The position numbers and the translations under genes were made by a program. The notes under the pieces were generated by a model. The model did not search any database and was not told where the DNA came from. It worked only from the letters and a program-made list of their open reading frames with translations. Shown here piece by piece: positions 9,450-18,524 of a DNA stretch of 64,000 nt. The stretch comes from Faecalibacter rhinopitheci (lineage in GTDB: Bacteria; Bacteroidota; Bacteroidia; Flavobacteriales; Weeksellaceae), in assembly GCF_015234135.1 (NCBI RefSeq), contig NZ_JADGIK010000006.1, positions 205,525 through 269,524 on the forward strand, in the 5' to 3' direction. Every line of letters starts with the position of its first letter. Position 1 is the stretch's first letter.

Positions 9450-11285
9450 ATGAGTTTATACAAAAGAGCGTTATCATACGTTAAGCCTTATAAAACTTCT
9501 TTTGGTACAGCAATATTTTTTAATGTGCTCTATGCCATTTTTAATGTCGTTGCTTTAGCCTTTATGATGCCTATCCTAAGCATTTTATTTGGGGAAGAAA
9601 AAAATAGGGTTTATACAAAGCCTATATATTCTGGAAAAGTTTCTGAGTTGAAGGAATATTTTTCTGAATACTCAGGATACATTATGAATGATATTACACA
9701 AAATGAAGGTCCTATATATGTTTTAGCATTTTCATGTATTTTATTTATTATTGCTTTCTTTTTCCGTAATATTTTTAGTTTTCTATCAGAAACTTGTCTG
9801 GTTGACTTACGTTCGGGAGTTACCCGAGATTTAAGAATAGATTTACATAATAAAATTTTAGAATTGCCAGTTTCCTTCTTTACTGAGAAAAGAAAAGGAG
9901 ATATGATAACTCGTATATCAAATGATGTAAACGAAGTAGAAGGAAATATTTTAAATTCTATTGTTGAAATCATTCGAGGACCGATTATGATATTGGTATT
10001 TGTTACAGTATTATTTGTAACTAGTGCCGAATTAACTTTATTTGCCATTTTGGTTTTTCCTATCATGGGAACAATTATTTCTTTAATCGGTAAAAGTTTA
10101 AAAAGAGCTGCTAGAGATGCCCAATCAGAATTATCAAATATTATTACTTATGTAGATGAGACTTTATCAGCTTTAAAAATCATCAAAATATTTAATGCTG
10201 ATGAACAAGTAAAAGGTCGATTTGATGATTCTATTAATCGTTATAGAAAATATTTACAAAAAGTGATGAAAAAGCGTGCTTTAGCTTCACCAACTAGTGA
10301 ATTTTTAGGTGCTGTAACGATAGGTTTGATAGTTTTCTTTGGAGGTAAATTATCTTTAGAAGGGAATGGATTATCAGGTTCAGAATTTATCTTTTACATA
10401 GGTACTTTTTATACTTTATTAGATCCTATTAAAAAGTTTTCAAAAGCTTTATCAGATATTCAAAAAGGAGAAGTTTCGGCACAACGTTTATTTGAAATAT
10501 TAGATGCAGATGTATCTATAAAAGATAATGTGAATGCAAAATCTATCGAGACTTTTCAAGACAAAATTGAATTCAGAAATGTAACTTTTGGTTATGGAAA
10601 GGAAACGATTATTGAAAAATTTAATTTAACATTACTTAAAGGTCAATCTGTTGCTTTAGTAGGTCAATCCGGTTCAGGAAAATCTACATTAGCAAACTTA
10701 TTAACTCGCTTTTGGGACGTAAAAGAAGGAGAAATATTAATAGATGGAGTAAATATAAAAGAAATTAAATTAAATGATTATAGAAGTCTTTTTGGGTTAG
10801 TAACACAAGACTCAATATTATTTAATGATACTATTGCGCATAATATCGCGTTAGGTGATCGCAATCCGAGCAATGATAGAATACAACAAGCGGCAAAAAT
10901 TGCAAATGCTGAAGAATTTATTGTAAAGCAAGCCGAACAATATAATGAAAGTGTAGGAGAGGGCGGAAGTAAATTATCTGGAGGACAAAAGCAGCGTCTA
11001 TCTATTGCGAGGGCTGTATATAAAAATCCACCAATTATGGTACTAGATGAGGCAACATCAGCATTGGATACAAAATCTGAAAAATTAGTACAAAAAGCAT
11101 TGAATAATATGATGCAAAACAGAACTTCTTTAGTAATTGCACATCGTTTGTCTACGATACAAAATGCAGATAAAATTGTTGTAATGGAAGCTGGAAAGAT
11201 TATTGAGCAAGGTAATCATCAAGAATTAATACAACAAAATGGTGCATATGCTAATCTTGTTAGCATGCAAAATTTCGGAAATTAA
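9450..11285 (+). CDS. ABC exporter, MsbA-like (fused membrane and ATPase domains)
   Basis: 611 residues. The N-terminal ABC transmembrane domain (about 15-335, six helices) contains an unusually long first periplasmic loop (about 50-90), and a C-terminal nucleotide-binding domain follows. Walker A GQSGSGKST is at 405-413, the signature LSGGQKQR lies about 100 residues later, Walker B is VLDEATSALD, and the switch histidine is in AHRLST. It is the type that flips lipids or exports hydrophobic compounds. MsbA (lipid A flippase) is the most likely role in a Gram-negative, but substrate cannot be proven from sequence. A -7 element TAAATTTG lies at 9399-9406. Monocistronic. Confidence 0.88.
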   Translation: MSLYKRALSYVKPYKTSFGTAIFFNVLYAIFNVVALAFMMPILSILFGEEKNRVYTKPIYSGKVSELKEYFSEYSGYIMNDITQNEGPIYVLAFSCILFIIAFFFRNIFSFLSETCLVDLRSGVTRDLRIDLHNKILELPVSFFTEKRKGDMITRISNDVNEVEGNILNSIVEIIRGPIMILVFVTVLFVTSAELTLFAILVFPIMGTIISLIGKSLKRAARDAQSELSNIITYVDETLSALKIIKIFNADEQVKGRFDDSINRYRKYLQKVMKKRALASPTSEFLGAVTIGLIVFFGGKLSLEGNGLSGSEFIFYIGTFYTLLDPIKKFSKALSDIQKGEVSAQRLFEILDADVSIKDNVNAKSIETFQDKIEFRNVTFGYGKETIIEKFNLTLLKGQSVALVGQSGSGKSTLANLLTRFWDVKEGEILIDGVNIKEIKLNDYRSLFGLVTQDSILFNDTIAHNIALGDRNPSNDRIQQAAKIANAEEFIVKQAEQYNESVGEGGSKLSGGQKQRLSIARAVYKNPPIMVLDEATSALDTKSEKLVQKALNNMMQNRTSLVIAHRLSTIQNADKIVVMEAGKIIEQGNHQELIQQNGAYANLVSMQNFGN

Positions 11286-11306
11286 GAATAGATTAAAAGA
11301 ATAAAA

Positions 11307-11331
11307 AAAGCATCGATTTTTCGATGCTTTT
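11307..11331. terminator. Bidirectional terminator
   Basis: AAAAGCATCGA / TCGATGCTTTT with a 4-base loop, between the convergent ABC exporter and aroA. Confidence 0.85.
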
Positions 11332-11336
11332 ATATT

Positions 11337-12566
11337 TTATAGATGTTTAATATCAAATCCAAGTTGTTGCCAATTTTGCCAAAAAGTAGGATATGACTTT
11401 TCAACAACCATTTCGTTTTCAATTTGTATCGGAAATTTCACCGCTAATGGTGCCATACACATTGCCATTCGGTGATCATTGTAGGTTGCTAATACAGGAG
11501 TTTCTTCAAAAATATTATACCCTTTTATCGTTAAAGAATCATTTGTAATGACTACAATAGCTCCAAATTTAGTCAACTCATTTTGTAACGCTTGTAATCG
11601 GTCAGTTTCTTTAATCTTTAATGTTTCTAATCCTGTTAAATGACATTTTAAACCTAAGCCAACACATGTTGCCGCAATGGTCTGTGCAATATCTGGCGTA
11701 TAGTTAAGATCTAATGTGATAGTATCTTTATGAATAAATTCAGGATTATTTTTTAAAGTTAATTTTCCATTCTCAAAAAATGATGTAACACCAAAATTAT
11801 CTTTATAAATATTTTCTAACGCAGAATCTCCTTGTAAAGAATCCTTATAATAAGTTGAAATTGAAATTTGGCTTGCTGGACTTAATGCTACTAATGAATA
11901 GTAATAAGAAGCTGAACTCCAATCCGATTCTACTTGTAAAGTTTTCTTTTCAATTTTTGGCGTATATGGAACTTTAATTTCTTGGCTAATCATTTCAGCA
12001 TTTACTCCAATTCTACTCAATAATTGAATAGACATTTGGATATAAGGAATTGAAATAATTTTACCTTCTAAGGTAATTGTTAATCCGTTTTCTAATTGCG
12101 TTCCGATCAGCATTAGAGCTGTAATGTATTGGCTACTTACATTGGCAGGAATTGTAATTACTGAATTACTGATTTTTTTTCCAACAATTTTTAAAGGTGG
12201 ATAACCTTCATTTTCGATATAAGAAATATCAGCGCCTAAATTTCTTAACGCATCAACTAAAACTCCAATTGGGCGTTGTCTCATACGATCAGAACCTGTT
12301 AACGTTATGATACGGCCCTCTTGAATGGAATAATAGGCTGTTAAAAATCGCATTGCAGTTCCTGCATGATGAATATCTATTGTATCAGTAGGATTAGACA
12401 AGGCTTTCTGCATCAATTGAGAGTCCTCAGAATTAGAAATGTTTTCTAACTTTAAAACGTGATTAAATAACTGATTTAAAAGTAAAAGTCGATTACTCTC
12501 ACTTTTAGAACCTGTAATCTGTAAATCTCCTTTAATGTTTGTATTTGAACGAGAGATTTGAATCAT
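11337..12566 (-). CDS. aroA: 3-phosphoshikimate 1-carboxyvinyltransferase (EPSP synthase)
   Basis: Transfers enolpyruvyl from PEP to shikimate 3-phosphate, the sixth step of the shikimate pathway. 409 residues, slightly shorter than the E. coli enzyme. Motifs seen are TGSKSESNRLLLL near the start (phosphate-contacting Lys and Ser), HHAGTAMRFLTAY (the PEP-binding N-G-T-A-x-R loop in variant form HAGTAMR), LTGSDRMRQRPIGVL, and the C-terminal KETDRL plus NDHRMAM. The HAGTA instead of NAGTA start of the loop is common in Bacteroidota. It begins 3 bases after the MazG-type gene and is translationally close to it. It is not in the aromatic operon at 20.7-25.7 kb. Confidence 0.95.
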   Translation of the reverse strand: MIQISRSNTNIKGDLQITGSKSESNRLLLLNQLFNHVLKLENISNSEDSQLMQKALSNPTDTIDIHHAGTAMRFLTAYYSIQEGRIITLTGSDRMRQRPIGVLVDALRNLGADISYIENEGYPPLKIVGKKISNSVITIPANVSSQYITALMLIGTQLENGLTITLEGKIISIPYIQMSIQLLSRIGVNAEMISQEIKVPYTPKIEKKTLQVESDWSSASYYYSLVALSPASQISISTYYKDSLQGDSALENIYKDNFGVTSFFENGKLTLKNNPEFIHKDTITLDLNYTPDIAQTIAATCVGLGLKCHLTGLETLKIKETDRLQALQNELTKFGAIVVITNDSLTIKGYNIFEETPVLATYNDHRMAMCMAPLAVKFPIQIENEMVVEKSYPTFWQNWQQLGFDIKHL

Positions 12567-12569
12567 AAT

Positions 12570-12896
12570 TTATTTTAATTTCTCGTTATTTTGGTGACGG
12601 TCGTGGTCACGTTGAGTTTTAAGGTCTAATTTTTTATAAAAAGCAGACTCTAAATCAACTCCAGTTTGATTTGCTAAACAAAGTGCAACAAAGATAACAT
12701 CGGCTAGTTCTTCTCCTAAATCTTTGTTTTTATCTGATTCTTTTTCAGATTGTTCTCCGTAGCGACGAGCAATAATACGTGCAACTTCTCCAACTTCTTC
12801 TGTTAATTGAGCCATATTCGTTAACTCGTTAAAATAACGAACACCATGATTATTGATCCAATTATCTACATCTTGTTGTGCTTGTTTTAAACTCAT
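12570..12896 (-). CDS. MazG-type nucleotide pyrophosphohydrolase
   Basis: 108 residues forming a single all-alpha MazG-like domain. The metal-binding pattern is visible as EEVGEVAR near residues 30-37 and GEELADVIFV near 62-71 (E-x-x-E … E-x-x-D). Such single-domain forms hydrolyse nucleoside triphosphates to monophosphates and are considered house-cleaning enzymes; substrate preference is unknown. It is the first gene of a two-gene unit with aroA (3-base gap), an association likely due to cotranscription rather than pathway. Confidence 0.85.
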   Translation of the reverse strand: MSLKQAQQDVDNWINNHGVRYFNELTNMAQLTEEVGEVARIIARRYGEQSEKESDKNKDLGEELADVIFVALCLANQTGVDLESAFYKKLDLKTQRDHDRHQNNEKLK

Positions 12897-12943
12897 TTTC
12901 GTCTGTATTTAATATTTAATAAAGTAAATGTACAAAATAAAAA

Positions 12944-12967
12944 AGCCAATGAAAATCTCCATTGGCT
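12944..12967 (-). terminator. Terminator of the DUF3857/transglutaminase pair
   Basis: AGCCAATG / CATTGGCT with an 8-base loop, followed leftward by a T-run. Confidence 0.85.
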
Positions 12968-12989
12968 AATATTTGTACTGAATACAATT

Positions 12990-14999
12990 TTATTGTTTGA
13001 TTAAAATAACTTGCTGTGTTTCTGCTTCAACAATTTTATTCATAAATTCTTTAAAAGGTTTATAATAATCTGAAGGCAATATACTATAAGGTAAAACTCG
13101 AGCAGAATAAATGTTTAAAAATCCATCCTTTTCAACGATATTGTAAGCATAACCTGCTGCATCGTTAATTAATTTCTCATTATAGATTTTAGGAACACTT
13201 TCAAGTTTATATCCTTCCGGAATTTTAATTTTAACTGATTTTGAGATATTCATTGGTGTACCAAATTCTAGATTATAATTTCTAGTTTCATAATTTAAAT
13301 TATGATTTTCAGTAGCTAAAAATAACATTGGATTAAACATGATTTTATTACCGATAACATTAGCCTGTATGTTATCAAATTTAAATGAGTGGCGAATTAA
13401 ACCTTCATTGTTATCATTTGATCTAAAATTTTCAATATCAAAAGTGTAATCTTTGATGAAAGTTTTTTCGAATTCTTTAGGATCATCTTGAATTTGGCTT
13501 CTATCATTCATATAAAAATAATTATCATGATAGTTATTAAACGTTCCTGTGAATTTTCCATCTGGCGAAAGTGTAGCAACGATTTGTTCTTTATCATTAG
13601 ACATGATTGAATTCTGAAGATCGATTTCTTTGGTATTATTTTTACCAATTAATATTCCTCTAAAATTCAAGGTTCTTAGTGGAAGTAAGTTAATCTGAGA
13701 ATTAATATCTGTAGCATCCATCAAAATATCATTTCCATTAAGATCAACAGAAGCAATTACATAGTTGAGTTTCGCTTTCGATGGGAAAATATAATTTAGC
13801 ATCCCATTTTGTACTGTGCTTAATACAATTGGATTAGCTTTAAACCCAGCTTTCTCTAGCATAGAAACTAACATTAAATTAATGTCTGCTACATTTCCAA
13901 CTTTTTCATTAAAAGTTTTTCTGATCCCTTTATCTGTATAAATGCCATTATATCCATTCCATTTATAGTTATCTCTTACGAAAGAATAAATAGAATTTAA
14001 TTTTTCCTCGCTTGTATTTTTACCTGCTATTAATTCTTTTACTTTATCATCTAAAAAGCCATTACCAGAGATTTGACGGCCAAAACTTTCGCTATCTATC
14101 AATTCTCTTCCTATATTATCCCAAGTTGTTGAAAAATATTTTGGCACTCCATTTTTAGGAGAATACGCTGCTAACTCAAATCGTATAGATGATAATAAAT
14201 TTCGAGGATTTAATACATAAGCTTCTCTTTCGTAGCCCGGTAAATTATCTGCGGTATATTCTAATTTATTTAATTCATACTCATATGTCGCATGTGAAGG
14301 TTTAGTATAACCATAAGAATTTACATCAAAACCACCTTGTTTTACAGTAGTAGATTCTTTACGTGTTGTATGTTTAGGTTTAACATTATATTGTCCTCTA
14401 GAATCCTCTTGATATTTTAATGTTTCATTTGTTTCTAATGATAATATACTTTTTACGACTGGAATAGTTTCTTGAAAATACCAAGTTTCAGTATTATAAT
14501 AAAATGGAGAAACTATTTCGTAACTATATTCTAATATAGATCCGTTTTGTACATCAGGAAATGTAAGTGTTTGGATATCTAAATAATCATGAGCATTTTT
14601 TGTGAAGATATCTTTTTTGCTTACTTTAATTTCTCTCATACTGCTTCCTTCTGGTACAAAAGTAGAAGCCTTTAAAGACATTAGTTTTTCTACATCAGCT
14701 TTAGATGCTCCTTTTCCTAATGGAATTTCTACAGCTAGGATATGGTCAGGAGTTTTGTCTTTATCATAAACTTTTATACGGTAAGTAACGATAGATGTTT
14801 TAAGTAAATTCCCTGAACCTTTGTCCCAATCAATTTTATGTTGAGCGCTAGAATATAATACTTCTGCAGGTGCAGTAGGATTAATTGTACTTGCTTTTTT
14901 AGTAATTTCTTCAGGAGAGAATTTCCCAAATTTAATATTTTGTGCATTTGCGACAATAGAAGTAAGCGCCACAATTACAATTGGTAAATAATGTTTCAT
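12990..14999 (-). CDS. Secreted DUF3857/transglutaminase-like protein, catalytic Cys missing
   Basis: 669 residues with a signal peptide (MKHYLPIVIVALTSIVANAQ). An N-terminal DUF3857 beta domain (about 60-260) is followed by a transglutaminase-like domain (about 300-420) and a C-terminal DUF3858-like beta region. In the transglutaminase domain the usual GDCKD-type catalytic segment reads EKVGNVADINLMLVSML, so cysteine is replaced and the enzyme is predicted inactive. It lies 6 bases downstream of a paralogue that retains the motif. A structural or regulatory role next to the active partner is an inference. The periplasmic location follows from the signal peptide. Confidence 0.85.
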   Translation of the reverse strand: MKHYLPIVIVALTSIVANAQNIKFGKFSPEEITKKASTINPTAPAEVLYSSAQHKIDWDKGSGNLLKTSIVTYRIKVYDKDKTPDHILAVEIPLGKGASKADVEKLMSLKASTFVPEGSSMREIKVSKKDIFTKNAHDYLDIQTLTFPDVQNGSILEYSYEIVSPFYYNTETWYFQETIPVVKSILSLETNETLKYQEDSRGQYNVKPKHTTRKESTTVKQGGFDVNSYGYTKPSHATYEYELNKLEYTADNLPGYEREAYVLNPRNLLSSIRFELAAYSPKNGVPKYFSTTWDNIGRELIDSESFGRQISGNGFLDDKVKELIAGKNTSEEKLNSIYSFVRDNYKWNGYNGIYTDKGIRKTFNEKVGNVADINLMLVSMLEKAGFKANPIVLSTVQNGMLNYIFPSKAKLNYVIASVDLNGNDILMDATDINSQINLLPLRTLNFRGILIGKNNTKEIDLQNSIMSNDKEQIVATLSPDGKFTGTFNNYHDNYFYMNDRSQIQDDPKEFEKTFIKDYTFDIENFRSNDNNEGLIRHSFKFDNIQANVIGNKIMFNPMLFLATENHNLNYETRNYNLEFGTPMNISKSVKIKIPEGYKLESVPKIYNEKLINDAAGYAYNIVEKDGFLNIYSARVLPYSILPSDYYKPFKEFMNKIVEAETQQVILIKQ

Positions 15000-15005
15000 A
15001 GTTTT

Positions 15006-16898
15006 TTATAATTCTAGAAGAGTTTTAATATTGTCGTTTGCAGCAACTTGTCGTCTAAACTCAACATAGTCATTGTATTTAGATTTATCATAATCGCCAC
15101 CAATTTGTTGGTAAGTTCGTTTTAAGATATATTTATTTTGGTTAATAGTTTCAATTGTCAAATTATAAGACCCAAATTCAGACTTAATGTCTATAGGTGC
15201 TATATTTATTTTACTATTTATTGTTTTTGGAAGGTTGATTTCAAACTCGATATAATCTGTGTATCCTCTAGAAATATTAAAGTCAAAATTTCTTGTTTTT
15301 GCTTTCTTTAAAGTGGTAGTTTCATTATTAACCGGAATTAAATTAAAGATAAGATTGTTACCTTGTTTCTTCGCATAATGATTAGATTTTATGCTTAAAC
15401 CTGTTTCGTAAACAGCATTTTTCCAATCACTTTTTAGATCAATAGTTTCAAATTTTGGTTGGCCTAAATTTTGAAATTTTTGTTTAAAATAGTTTTCTTG
15501 ATCTTTTAATATTAATTTTTCAACGCCTGCATTATCGTCATAAAATAATCCTTTTGAAGTTTCAAAAAAGCTTATAGTAGCTTTTCCATCTATTTCGATA
15601 TCTATTTTACCTTTTGTTGTTAGAAGATTATTGGTATGGTTATATTGTTGAGATGGAATAATTTTACCACCATTTTTATGAAAGACAAATACGTCTCTAT
15701 TTCCTCCAAAGTTTCCTAAATAATTAAAAGGACTTGATTGGCTTGTTGCTTCTATCCAAATATCTTCGTCTTGTAATGGAACATATACAATCATATGATT
15801 TCCTTGTTGATACATCATTCTTTTGTCAATATCAACTGGGCTATTCCCTGCATATAAAATTGTATGTTGTGCCTTAATACCCACAGCATCTAGCATACCA
15901 ATAAGATAGTTGGATAATGCTTTACAATCTCCATAGCTTTTAGATTCTACATAAGAATTAGGAAAAGGTGATAATCCTCCGATACCCAATTGGACACCAA
16001 TATATCTTACTTTTTTCTGCATATACTGATAAAGTATTTCTACTTTCTCTTTTTCAGTTTTTGCCTCTTTCACCAAGTTCTGGAAATATTTTTTTTGCTC
16101 TGGCGTAAAGTCTAATTTACTTTCAATTAGTTTATCATAAGACCATTTTCCGTAATCATTCCAATTATCATAAACACCTTTTGTTCCATCAATATTTATT
16201 TCATTCGATGCAAATATTACAGAAGGAAAAACATTTCGCCAATTCACCATAATAACTTCAGATTCTATTGGTTTTTGGTTTTTTAACTCATAAGTATAAG
16301 AATTACCGGAAAAATTATAAGAAATATTATAATCTGTTAATTTACTTTCTAATTTTCTAATTATACTATTCGTGTTGTTCGTAAAAGTATATTTAGAAGA
16401 TTCTATTGCTAGATTACTATTTGATATAGGGGCCCAACGAGGTATAAAAATGGTATTTTTGTTTGTTGTAGAAACCTTATACCTTACAGTGTATGGATAA
16501 AATGTGGGTGTAAATTGTAAATATTTAACACGGTCGTCAGTGTATAATTGCCCTCCAGATACTGCACTAGCATCAGACAAATCTTTTGATTTAAATTTTC
16601 GATGGAGCTTACCTGAACCGTCAAAAATTTCCACTTCAAATAAATCAATTTTAGTATTCGGATCATAAAATTGATGAGCATTAACATATGAATCGCCCGA
16701 TTTATCAAGTACAGATATTACTACTTCATTCGTGTACTTATATTCATTAATTGAGTTTAGGTTAATCGAGGTTTCATCTAGCCTAACTACCGCATAAGCA
16801 TTGGTTTTTATATCAGCTGATATTTGATCAATCGGATAAAATTGAGCTATTAATGATAAGGGAAATAGTAGTAATAGAGATGGTAAAAATTTATTCAT
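15006..16898 (-). CDS. Secreted DUF3857/transglutaminase-like protein, active-site motif intact
   Basis: 630 residues with a signal peptide (NKFLPSLLLLFPLSLIAQ), a DUF3857 domain (about 40-240) and a transglutaminase-like domain (about 265-400). The catalytic segment KSYGDCKALSNYLIGML holds the cysteine, followed by a candidate His in GNHMIVYVPL and an acidic residue in IWIEATSQ. It is the upstream member of a two-gene unit with the cysteine-less paralogue. Known members of this superfamily include cysteine proteases and peptidoglycan- or protein-processing enzymes; the substrate here is unknown. Confidence 0.87.
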   Translation of the reverse strand: MNKFLPSLLLLFPLSLIAQFYPIDQISADIKTNAYAVVRLDETSINLNSINEYKYTNEVVISVLDKSGDSYVNAHQFYDPNTKIDLFEVEIFDGSGKLHRKFKSKDLSDASAVSGGQLYTDDRVKYLQFTPTFYPYTVRYKVSTTNKNTIFIPRWAPISNSNLAIESSKYTFTNNTNSIIRKLESKLTDYNISYNFSGNSYTYELKNQKPIESEVIMVNWRNVFPSVIFASNEINIDGTKGVYDNWNDYGKWSYDKLIESKLDFTPEQKKYFQNLVKEAKTEKEKVEILYQYMQKKVRYIGVQLGIGGLSPFPNSYVESKSYGDCKALSNYLIGMLDAVGIKAQHTILYAGNSPVDIDKRMMYQQGNHMIVYVPLQDEDIWIEATSQSSPFNYLGNFGGNRDVFVFHKNGGKIIPSQQYNHTNNLLTTKGKIDIEIDGKATISFFETSKGLFYDDNAGVEKLILKDQENYFKQKFQNLGQPKFETIDLKSDWKNAVYETGLSIKSNHYAKKQGNNLIFNLIPVNNETTTLKKAKTRNFDFNISRGYTDYIEFEINLPKTINSKINIAPIDIKSEFGSYNLTIETINQNKYILKRTYQQIGGDYDKSKYNDYVEFRRQVAANDNIKTLLEL

Positions 16899-16917
16899 AT
16901 GTTATTTAATTTTTTTA

Positions 16918-17370
16918 TTATTCTCTGTTTTTAGAGTCAATAAAAATTGTGACTGGTCCGTCATTCAAAAGTTCAACCTTCATATCGGCACCAAATATTC
17001 CGGTTTCAATTTTAGAATCAAGATTTCTTTCAATAACGGATAAGAAGTTTATATATTGTAAGTTAGCTAAATCCGGTTTTGAAGCTTTGATGTAAGAAGG
17101 TCTGTTACCTTTCTTGGTAGATGCATGTAATGTAAACTGAGAAACAACTAAAATTTCTCCATTTACTTGCTTTACATCACAGTTCATAACATTATTTTCA
17201 TCATTAAATATCCTTAATTGTACGATTTTTTTTGCAATCCATTCAAAATCTTCTTGGTTATCTTCTGCTTCAAATCCGACTAAAACTAATAGTCCATGAT
17301 TTATACTACCAGTAATTTTATCATCCACTGTTACAGATGCATGTTTTACTCTTTGTATGATGACTCTCAT
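16918..17370 (-). CDS. dtd: D-aminoacyl-tRNA deacylase
   Basis: Cytoplasmic proofreading enzyme that hydrolyses D-aminoacyl-tRNA (and Gly-tRNA-Ala). 150 residues from the ATG at 17370, giving the canonical N-terminus MRVIIQRVKHASVTV. The frame extends 24 codons further upstream, but no homologue has such an extension. The two active-site motifs are seen: SQFTLHAST (SQFTL, with the catalytic Thr) and the NxGPxT motif as NDGPVT. It lies 19 bases before the DUF3857 pair on the same strand, so it may be the first gene of that transcript. Confidence 0.95.
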   Translation of the reverse strand: MRVIIQRVKHASVTVDDKITGSINHGLLVLVGFEAEDNQEDFEWIAKKIVQLRIFNDENNVMNCDVKQVNGEILVVSQFTLHASTKKGNRPSYIKASKPDLANLQYINFLSVIERNLDSKIETGIFGADMKVELLNDGPVTIFIDSKNRE

Positions 17371-17419
17371 TATAGAATTATAATTTAGATGTAAAAATAC
17401 GTGATGAAAAGACATAAAA

Positions 17420-17452
17420 AAAGTCTGAAATAGGTTTAGCAAATCAGACTTT
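17420..17452 (-). terminator. Terminator of the small unknown gene
   Basis: AAAGTCTGA / TCAGACTTT with a 15-base loop, followed leftward by a T-run. It separates the 90-residue gene from dtd. Confidence 0.7.
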
Positions 17453-17502
17453 AATTAAGGTTAGGTTAGTTAGGTTGTTAAGTTAGTCAGTGTTCGTATA
17501 TT

Positions 17503-17775
17503 TTAATTGATTGAGCCGAAAAATAAATTATCTTTTAATATAACAGCATAATCTACTTTTTTAATATTTGAAATTTTTGAAGCAGTAATTAAATCCTCTT
17601 TTATGATTTCAATTCGATCTGTTTCAAGAATATCTTTTTTAAAACCAATTCTCCAGTTTCTTTCGGAGTTTAGGTTAATCCAATGTTCACTTGTTAAATA
17701 ATCAAGAAATATCTCTTTCTCTTTTATAAAATTATCATCAAAGTCAAAAGTCACTTCAACGTAGTATCGGTTCAT
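17503..17775 (-). CDS. Small protein of unknown function
   Basis: 90 residues, acidic, with no signal peptide or membrane segment. The N-terminus MNRYYVEVTFDFDD and later stretches (IEIIKEDLITAS, VDYAVILKDNLFFG) look like a small alpha/beta fold with three or four strands. I do not recognise a family. It sits just downstream of the response regulator on the same strand, with a 75-base gap containing a hairpin, and has its own terminator. Cotranscription with the two-component pair is possible. Length, coding bias and a clean ATG support a real gene. Confidence 0.6.
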   Translation of the reverse strand: MNRYYVEVTFDFDDNFIKEKEIFLDYLTSEHWINLNSERNWRIGFKKDILETDRIEIIKEDLITASKISNIKKVDYAVILKDNLFFGSIN

Positions 17776-17815
17776 GTGTTAATTTTAAGCTAAATTAGAT
17801 AATATGGTTTAACAT

Positions 17816-17837
17816 TTTTTACGGATTTCCGTAAAAA
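17816..17837. repeat. 10-bp inverted repeat, possible operator or weak terminator
   Basis: TTTTTACGGA / TCCGTAAAAA around a 2-base loop, 14 bases past the response-regulator stop. There is no T-run in the leftward direction, so a terminator role is doubtful. Confidence 0.5.
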
Positions 17838-17850
17838 CAGAAATTTTTTC

Positions 17851-18519
17851 TTAAATAATGCACATATCTTTTGCTATAGCAACCATATGAATACTATTAT
17901 TTGCCTTTAAAGTACTTTTTAGTTCGCCAATACGCTTTTCAATTGCACTTACAGATGAAGGTTTTATAGCATCTTGTTTAAATTTTTCCGAAATTTCTTG
18001 TTGCGTCAATCCTTTAGATAACATTTCCAACAGGCAAATATCATACTCGTTAATTGCTGTAGTAGAGTCGTTTTTAATTTTATGTATTACTTCGGTTGTA
18101 AAGTAATTTTCATCCGATTCAATCGTAGAAATACTTTGTTTTAGTTCAGAAAGACTATTTAAGCCTTTCAAAACTATAGAATTTACACCAATATCATCTT
18201 TTAGTCTCTTCAACAAAGAAGGTTTATCCTCTATGGTGTAAATAATAGTTTTAAGGTCTGATTGTAATCTTTTAGCAGCAATGGTTAACTCTTCTCCATT
18301 TTTTATTTCTGGTTTCAAATTACCATCTACTTTAAAAGATAAATCAGAAATTAAGAGATCGAACGGATCATTTTCTGAAATTGATTTTTTAATTTTTAAA
18401 AGTGCATTATCGCATGAATTTGCATAATCAATTTTGAAACTAAAATTTTCTTTTAAAATAGAAATGATACCAGTGTTTATACTATCAATATCTTCTGCAA
18501 TTAATATCTTTTGAATCAT
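17851..18519 (-). CDS. Response regulator with LuxR-type HTH
   Basis: 222 residues. The receiver domain (about 1-125) has acidic pocket residues at the start (IAEDIDS) and a phosphoacceptor Asp in LLISDLSF (Asp59). The C-terminal helix-turn-helix (about 155-215) reads LLEMLSKGLTQQEISEKF, the NarL/FixJ pattern. The regulator is 5 bases downstream of its TPR histidine kinase, so the two form a cognate pair. The final helix is longer and more diverged than in standard LuxR domains. Target genes cannot be read. Confidence 0.85.
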   Translation of the reverse strand: MIQKILIAEDIDSINTGIISILKENFSFKIDYANSCDNALLKIKKSISENDPFDLLISDLSFKVDGNLKPEIKNGEELTIAAKRLQSDLKTIIYTIEDKPSLLKRLKDDIGVNSIVLKGLNSLSELKQSISTIESDENYFTTEVIHKIKNDSTTAINEYDICLLEMLSKGLTQQEISEKFKQDAIKPSSVSAIEKRIGELKSTLKANNSIHMVAIAKDMCII

Positions 18520-18524
18520 AAAAG

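Noticed and set aside
17457..17490. GTTAG-like short direct repeats (AGGTTAGGTTAGTTAGGTTG)
   Set aside because: Too short and irregular to be a functional array; probably slippage in a terminator tail.
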